The notes beneath the pieces are model-generated. The model saw only the letters and a list, made by a program, of their open reading frames with translations, had not been told where the DNA came from and ran no database searches. This document shows positions 59,748 to 64,000 of a DNA stretch of 64,000 nt, piece after piece. Where the stretch lies: positions 3,561,501 to 3,625,500 of the forward strand of contig OU015670.1 in the NCBI GenBank assembly GCA_907165275.2. Direction: 5' to 3'. The position numbers were made by a program, and so were the translations under genes. Every line of letters starts with the position of its first letter. The stretch's first letter is position 1. This DNA is from Zygaena filipendulae (taxonomy: Eukaryota; Arthropoda; Insecta; Lepidoptera; Zygaenidae).

Positions 59748-60826
59748 CCCATGTGCGAATGTCGCGGGAGAAGATGGACCCGGGTCGACTGAGCTCCCTG
59801 CTCGTTCTGGAACATTCGACGGCGTATCCGTTCAAATCTTACGGCAAATCAATGCTATGTTTCTATTGCTGCGACATATTCCGCGTCCCAGAACAGTTTC
59901 GAACGCACATGGACACGAACCACAAGCACGTGGACAAAGCGGCGTGTATCACACGGAACATGTTGCGAGTTGACATAACCGACCTGCGTTGTAAGCTTTG
60001 TCAGATGCGTTTCGACGGCTTACCGGCACTGGTGGACCATCTGAACACCGAACACAACTTTGATATCGTTCTGACTCCCGAATACACTTTGTTGGCGTTA
60101 AAATTGGGCGTTGATAACATGCTCTGCGTCCTCTGCTCTGAAAACTTCGAATCAGTGGAGGACGTGTTGTTGCACGCGAAGAAACATTTCGCGCGGCACA
60201 TATGCGACGAGTGCGGGAAACATTTTCACACGGAATACGATATGGAGAAACACAACCAGCGGCTTCACTTCAAGCCGGGGGAGCATAAATGTATCAAATG
60301 TAAAATGGTGTTTCATTCGTTGGCCGATAAGAGGAATCACATACGCGTCAGTAGGCAGTGTCAGCCTTTCAGGTGCGAGATATGTAAAGAGAGGTTCCTC
60401 TGTTGGGAAACAGTGCAGACTCATAAGCAGGAGGTTCACGGTAGGCCGCGCCCCGAGTATCCGTGTTCGGATTGCGAGCTCGTGTTCAACACACGCGGGA
60501 GGCGATACGTGCATTACAACAGAACTCATTCGGACGCGTTCAAATGTCAATATTGCGAGAAGAGGTTCGGTACACCTAAACATTTGAAAGATCACACGTA
60601 TTTGCACACCGGCGATCGGCCGGTTATGTGTCCTGTGTGTGAGAAAACTTTTGTTACGAAGAAACAGCTGCAACGGCACTCAGTGCAGCATGACGACTCA
60701 AAGAAAAAGAAATGTCCCTCATGCAGCCGGCTATTCTCGAGGAATCAGCTCCTGAGAGAACATCTCAAGAGACACCACCCTGAATATTGTTTACCAGTGC
60801 CGCTTGATCCACGCCGTCATTATTGA
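59748..60826 (+). CDS. Gene 6 alternative terminal exon F, ten zinc fingers
   Basis: Acceptor TTCTTTCTTTTCTAG, shared phase, 1079 nt; 575-residue product with the constant region. Begins AHVRMSREKMDPGR, then LEHSTAYPFK. Ten fingers: nine C2H2, finger 5 C2HC (RVSRQC). Fingers 8 to 9 are joined by HTGDRPV; helices FGTPKHLKDH and FVTKKQLQRH. It is well diverged from B to E but keeps the lead-in and the VDITDLRCKLC linker before finger 2. ATG codons inside the exon (for example MSREKM) could start a ZAD-less protein, but no promoter is evident. AATAAA lies at 61010. Confidence 0.8.
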
Positions 60827-61009
60827 TATCCTCAAAAATTTAACCTCAGTTCATAAATCAAGGTAGATAAGCGTCCTTTAGTGCTTAAGTGTGTAACTAG
60901 AAACGAACTTTGCTCAACGGTTATAACATTTTGTGAGGTTAAAAGTGTGCAATAACTGAAGTTTGAAAATTCACTCGAAAGGTTTGGGCAAAACATCACT
61001 AGTCGCTAA

Positions 61010-61015
61010 AATAAA
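61010..61015 (+). terminator. Polyadenylation-like signal after exon F
   Basis: AATAAA 184 nt after the exon F stop codon. Confidence 0.4.
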
Positions 61016-61226
61016 AACGGTACACGTATGTACGGTCGCGTTCATTTTGAAACTCGTGACTATTCAGTGGTGTAACTTTCGAATATCTTCTTCATTATAC
61101 CTGCTTATGATATTATAAGTAGGTACACTAAAGGTATACTAAAAAGTAAAATATCATTGCCTGCTTACAATCCTGCTTATAGTATCTACTAAAAGCACAG
61201 TTAGCAAATTTTTTTGTTTGTTTTAG

Positions 61227-62099
61227 ACACCGTATCGGATACGAAGCAGAATGCTAAAGTAATATTGACGTTTTCCACCGTATTGACATTCCGCGGGCCC
61301 GATAGTAGCGTTATAATAAAATTATGCGTCTGCTATGGCGAGTTGTACGAGGATCCGTGGCACTTTCCGGACCATATGCGATAGGAACACGAGAAATTAT
61401 ATGTGCATGCTGCCCTCGCGCTGTCGATTAGAGCAGATTGCACGGAGTTCACGTGTCGTATATGCTCCGAGGTATCTGATGAACTAAAAACGGTCGCACA
61501 TAATTTAGAAAGAAAATAGATTTGAAGGAAGACTTTGGAATAAAAGTCTTCAAATTAGGCGGAGGGAGATGGGTTTGTACCATTGTTCGATGAAGTTCTC
61601 ATACTTCCGAACCCTTAACAGGTACAATAGTGTTCATTATAAGAAGTATACATCGCAAAATCTTACATATCGCAGCACTATTTGAATAAACACATTAGAG
61701 GCGAACACAGCAACTTGAGATTCGCTTGTGATAAATGCAAGTTGAACTTCCCCAGTCGCAAAGCGAGACTGTAACACTTGATGGTCTCGGGGCGCTGTTG
61801 GCTTTACGTGTGTAGCAGGAAATTCAAAACGTCCAACTTAAGGAATGCGCATTTGATAGGCGAGCTCGGTCATAAAAAGAAGACCCATGTCAGGAATTTG
61901 AAAAACGGTTTGAGAAGCAGCGTCTCTACCGCGTCCATTTAGTTGTCAATCACACGAACTAATTCGTGTGCAGGTATTGCGGACGCAAATTTTCCGATAA
62001 CAGGAGGTGCAAAGAACATAGCGTCGTTCATACAAAACAGAAGAAATCTGTTGGAAATCACACATGAGGACACACCATCCTGAACTTGTTGATCTTTGA
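61227..62099 (+). pseudogene. Pseudogenised gene 6 terminal exon G
   Basis: A TTTGTTTTAG acceptor in the shared phase opens DTVSDTKQNAKVILTF, a lead-in like the other variants. Then CVCYGELYEDPWHFPDHMR is followed by TAG at 61381, with the first finger's cysteine spacing broken. Further on, finger relics appear in shifting frames: FTCRICSE, FACDKCKLNFPSRKARL, FVCRYCGRKFSDNRRC and a THHPEL-like end before TGA. Several stops and indels disable it. The intact acceptor means that splicing into it would still give a ZAD protein with no fingers. Confidence 0.85.
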
Positions 62100-62243
62100 A
62101 CTAAAAAAATCATTTATCGATACTTTCATATATAGCCTCGATAGTCGATCGTCGTTTAAGGTATTCGGGATCGTTCGCGTGACGTTACGATGACAAAACG
62201 TGAGACCAGATTGAATGACCACGGAAATTTCTTTTTGTTCTAG

Positions 62244-63358
62244 AAAACAAATGTAACTTCGCGAGACGCAACGCCGAGATTCTAGTGCGATATACCACAG
62301 CGTACCCCTTCAAACTGCCAGAGGAGGTGATGGTCTGTGTATACTGTGGCGATGCCTATCCCGAGCCCGAGGAGTATAGGCGGCACATGAAGGAAGATCA
62401 TTCCACGTTCAATATTAAAGTGGCGTTCGCGCATTGCAAAACGGGCGACATCAAGGTTGACATTACTGACCTGCGGTGTCGTCTATGTTCCGATTCGTTT
62501 GACAGCTTAGAAGAAGCAGCTCATCACTTACATTTAGATCACGATGCCAAAATGAATTTAGAATACGACTTTGGACTCCAGTACTTCGTCCTCAAAAACA
62601 ACTCTTTTGTCTGCGCCATATGCAACATGAAAAACTTTAGTCTGCGCAATCTGAGCAGGCACACGCAGACGCATTTCGTGAGGTACACGTGCGAGGCTTG
62701 CGGCAAGTCGTACTCCACCAACACGGCTTTACAGGTGCATATAAAGTTCAGTCACAACAAAGACGGGGCGAAGGCGGTCTGCAGAAAGTGTAAACTCACG
62801 TTTCAGACTGCGCAAGAAAGCAAGGAACATTTGATAAACACACCCAAGTGTTGGCAACACGTCTGCAACATTTGCGGCAAGCGCTATTTCAGCTGGAACC
62901 TCAAGCAGACTCATATGAAAGATGAGCACAACGTCCAAAAGATTTATACTTGCCAAGAATGCGGTAAAGAGTTTCAGAATAAAAAAGGTTACAACACGCA
63001 TTTCAGAATGAGTCACACGGACAATAACTTCGTGTGCCCATACTGTCATATGAAGTGCGACTCTAAACGGCGGCTGGAGGACCATAAAGTTGTCCATACC
63101 AAAGAGAGACTGTTCCCTTGCGCCGTGTGTCCGAAATCCTTTCCCAGAAAAAAGAATTTGATCCAGCACATGTGGATGCACAGCGAAAGCAAGCGGTTCG
63201 AGTGTGAACCTTGTGAGAAAAAATTCAATCAGAAAATCAGCTGGAAAATGCATATGAAGTCCCATCATCCAGAAGTGAACACGTTGGATGTAGCTCCGAA
63301 GAAGGTCACAATGTCTTTCTTAAAGCAATCGAATGAAACCGTTGTAAATTCTAATTGA
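62244..63358 (+). CDS. Gene 6 alternative terminal exon H, ten zinc fingers
   Basis: Acceptor CTTTTTGTTCTAG, shared phase, 1115 nt; 587-residue product with the constant region. Begins ENKCNFARRNAEILV then YTTAYPFKLP. Ten finger units. Finger 5 is C2HC (INTPKC) and finger 3 has a shifted aromatic (CNMKNFSLRNL). Fingers 8 to 10 are joined by HTKERLF and HSESKRF linkers; helices CDSKRRLEDH and FPRKKNLIQH. A tail of about 25 residues follows the last finger (LDVAPKKVTMSF...). It is the most distal variant in the window, and more may lie beyond 64000. No canonical AATAAA is seen in the following 600 nt. Confidence 0.8.
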
Positions 63359-63774
63359 CATACAAAAAACCCAAGGTGCTCAATAAGCGGCGCAAAGACT
63401 TCCTCACAAAAAGAGCTCAAAAACGGAAATTGAGCTCCAATCGACTAACATCGAATCGAGGGCACCGTCACGTTAAAAAATCAACTTTATATCATGTATG
63501 CATAGTCGAGTTTGTGTTTTTCTAATCAGCTGTTGTGATTTTTTAGCCAATTTTTTTGTGTCAAACGTCCGATATCACCTATTTTATGTGGCAGACATAT
63601 CTTGGATTTAATGTATACCGATGATGATTATCATCCCGAAGAAGAAACTGCTCACTATTTTATTGGCACTGCGCTTGATTTGAGTTCTATTTCATAGGAA
63701 AATATATGTTTGTTTCTTATTCACGCTAAAGATAGAGAGATAGCAAAAATACATATTTTCCCGCTTTATTTCTT

Positions 63775-64000
63775 TACTAGTTGTGCCCGCGATTTCACTC
63801 ACGGTAGTTTCGGAGTTCCCAGGACTACCGTAGCTACCGTATCTATAAGTGAAAGAATTTTCAAAATCAGTTCAGTAGATCCATAGATTTCAACCTTACA
63901 AACTCTGGAATTCCCGCGGGAATTCCGGTACAAAAAGTACCCTTTGTCACTTAGGATCACTGTAGCTAAGTGAATGAATTTTTAAAATCGGTTCAGTACA
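63775..64000 (+). repeat. GAATTCC-core repeats at right edge
   Basis: ACTAGTTGTGCCCGCGATTT at 63777, then CCCGCGGGAATTCCGGTACA at 63914; two partial copies, the last cut by the window end. Confidence 0.65.

Noticed and set aside
53400..63358. Each finger exon as an independent intronless gene
   Set aside because: None has an upstream ATG-led ZAD. All begin at strong acceptors of one phase with open frame right up to the AG, and the lead-in residues extend to the acceptor, which fits terminal exons better. Independent ZAD-less starts from internal ATGs remain possible.

Overview
The window reads as nuclear DNA of an insect, most likely a moth or butterfly. Genes are split by spliceosomal introns, intergenic DNA is AT-rich, and six ZAD domains (an arthropod zinc-finger-associated domain) are present. 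A short repeat ending in a GTGAAACCGCGGGGCACAGCTAGT-like tail with a GAATTCC core occurs more than twenty times, and a GGGTTCCGTACC repeat is also present. Both are familiar from lepidopteran genomes. The species cannot be named from the sequence.

The window is one cluster of ZAD-C2H2 zinc-finger transcription-factor genes. Gene 1 lies on the minus strand (1-5237, running off the left edge). It carries a Pipsqueak-type helix-turn-helix between its ZAD and the start of its finger region. It is divergent from gene 2, with about 510 bp between the start codons. Genes 2 to 5 (5749-10945, 13157-16838, 18613-23635, 26736-34110) are tandem plus-strand paralogues. Each has two ZAD exons, acidic or lysine-rich linker exons and ten C2H2 fingers. 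In all six genes the ZAD halves are joined by a phase-0 intron and every following linker exon is a phase 1-1 cassette. The assembled reading frames close exactly.

Gene 6 (from 37878) is the most striking object. One constant 5' part (ZAD plus linker, 37878-41523) is followed by a downstream array of seven intact zinc-finger terminal exons (49599, 53400, 55239, 57029, 58532, 59748, 62244), one pseudogenised terminal exon (61227) and two vestigial exon starts (near 54895 and 56690). Every terminal exon begins at an acceptor of the same phase and ends in its own stop codon, and six of the seven are followed by a polyadenylation-like hexamer. No second ZAD is seen. The simplest reading is a single ZAD head that can be joined to alternative DNA-binding tails, as in the BTB genes lola and mod(mdg4). 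The middle of the array (53-59.6 kb) grew by tandem duplication of a two-exon unit and shows mosaic sequence.

Between and inside the genes are many transposon remnants: four hAT-like elements with 8-bp target duplications (one about 3 kb), several palindromic or inverted-repeat MITEs, a nested insertion, a truncated non-LTR-type ORF1 fragment, tRNA-like B-box sequences and simple repeats.

The proteins are predicted nuclear DNA-binding factors. ZAD is a dimerisation module and the fingers supply DNA recognition. Targets cannot be read from the sequence.
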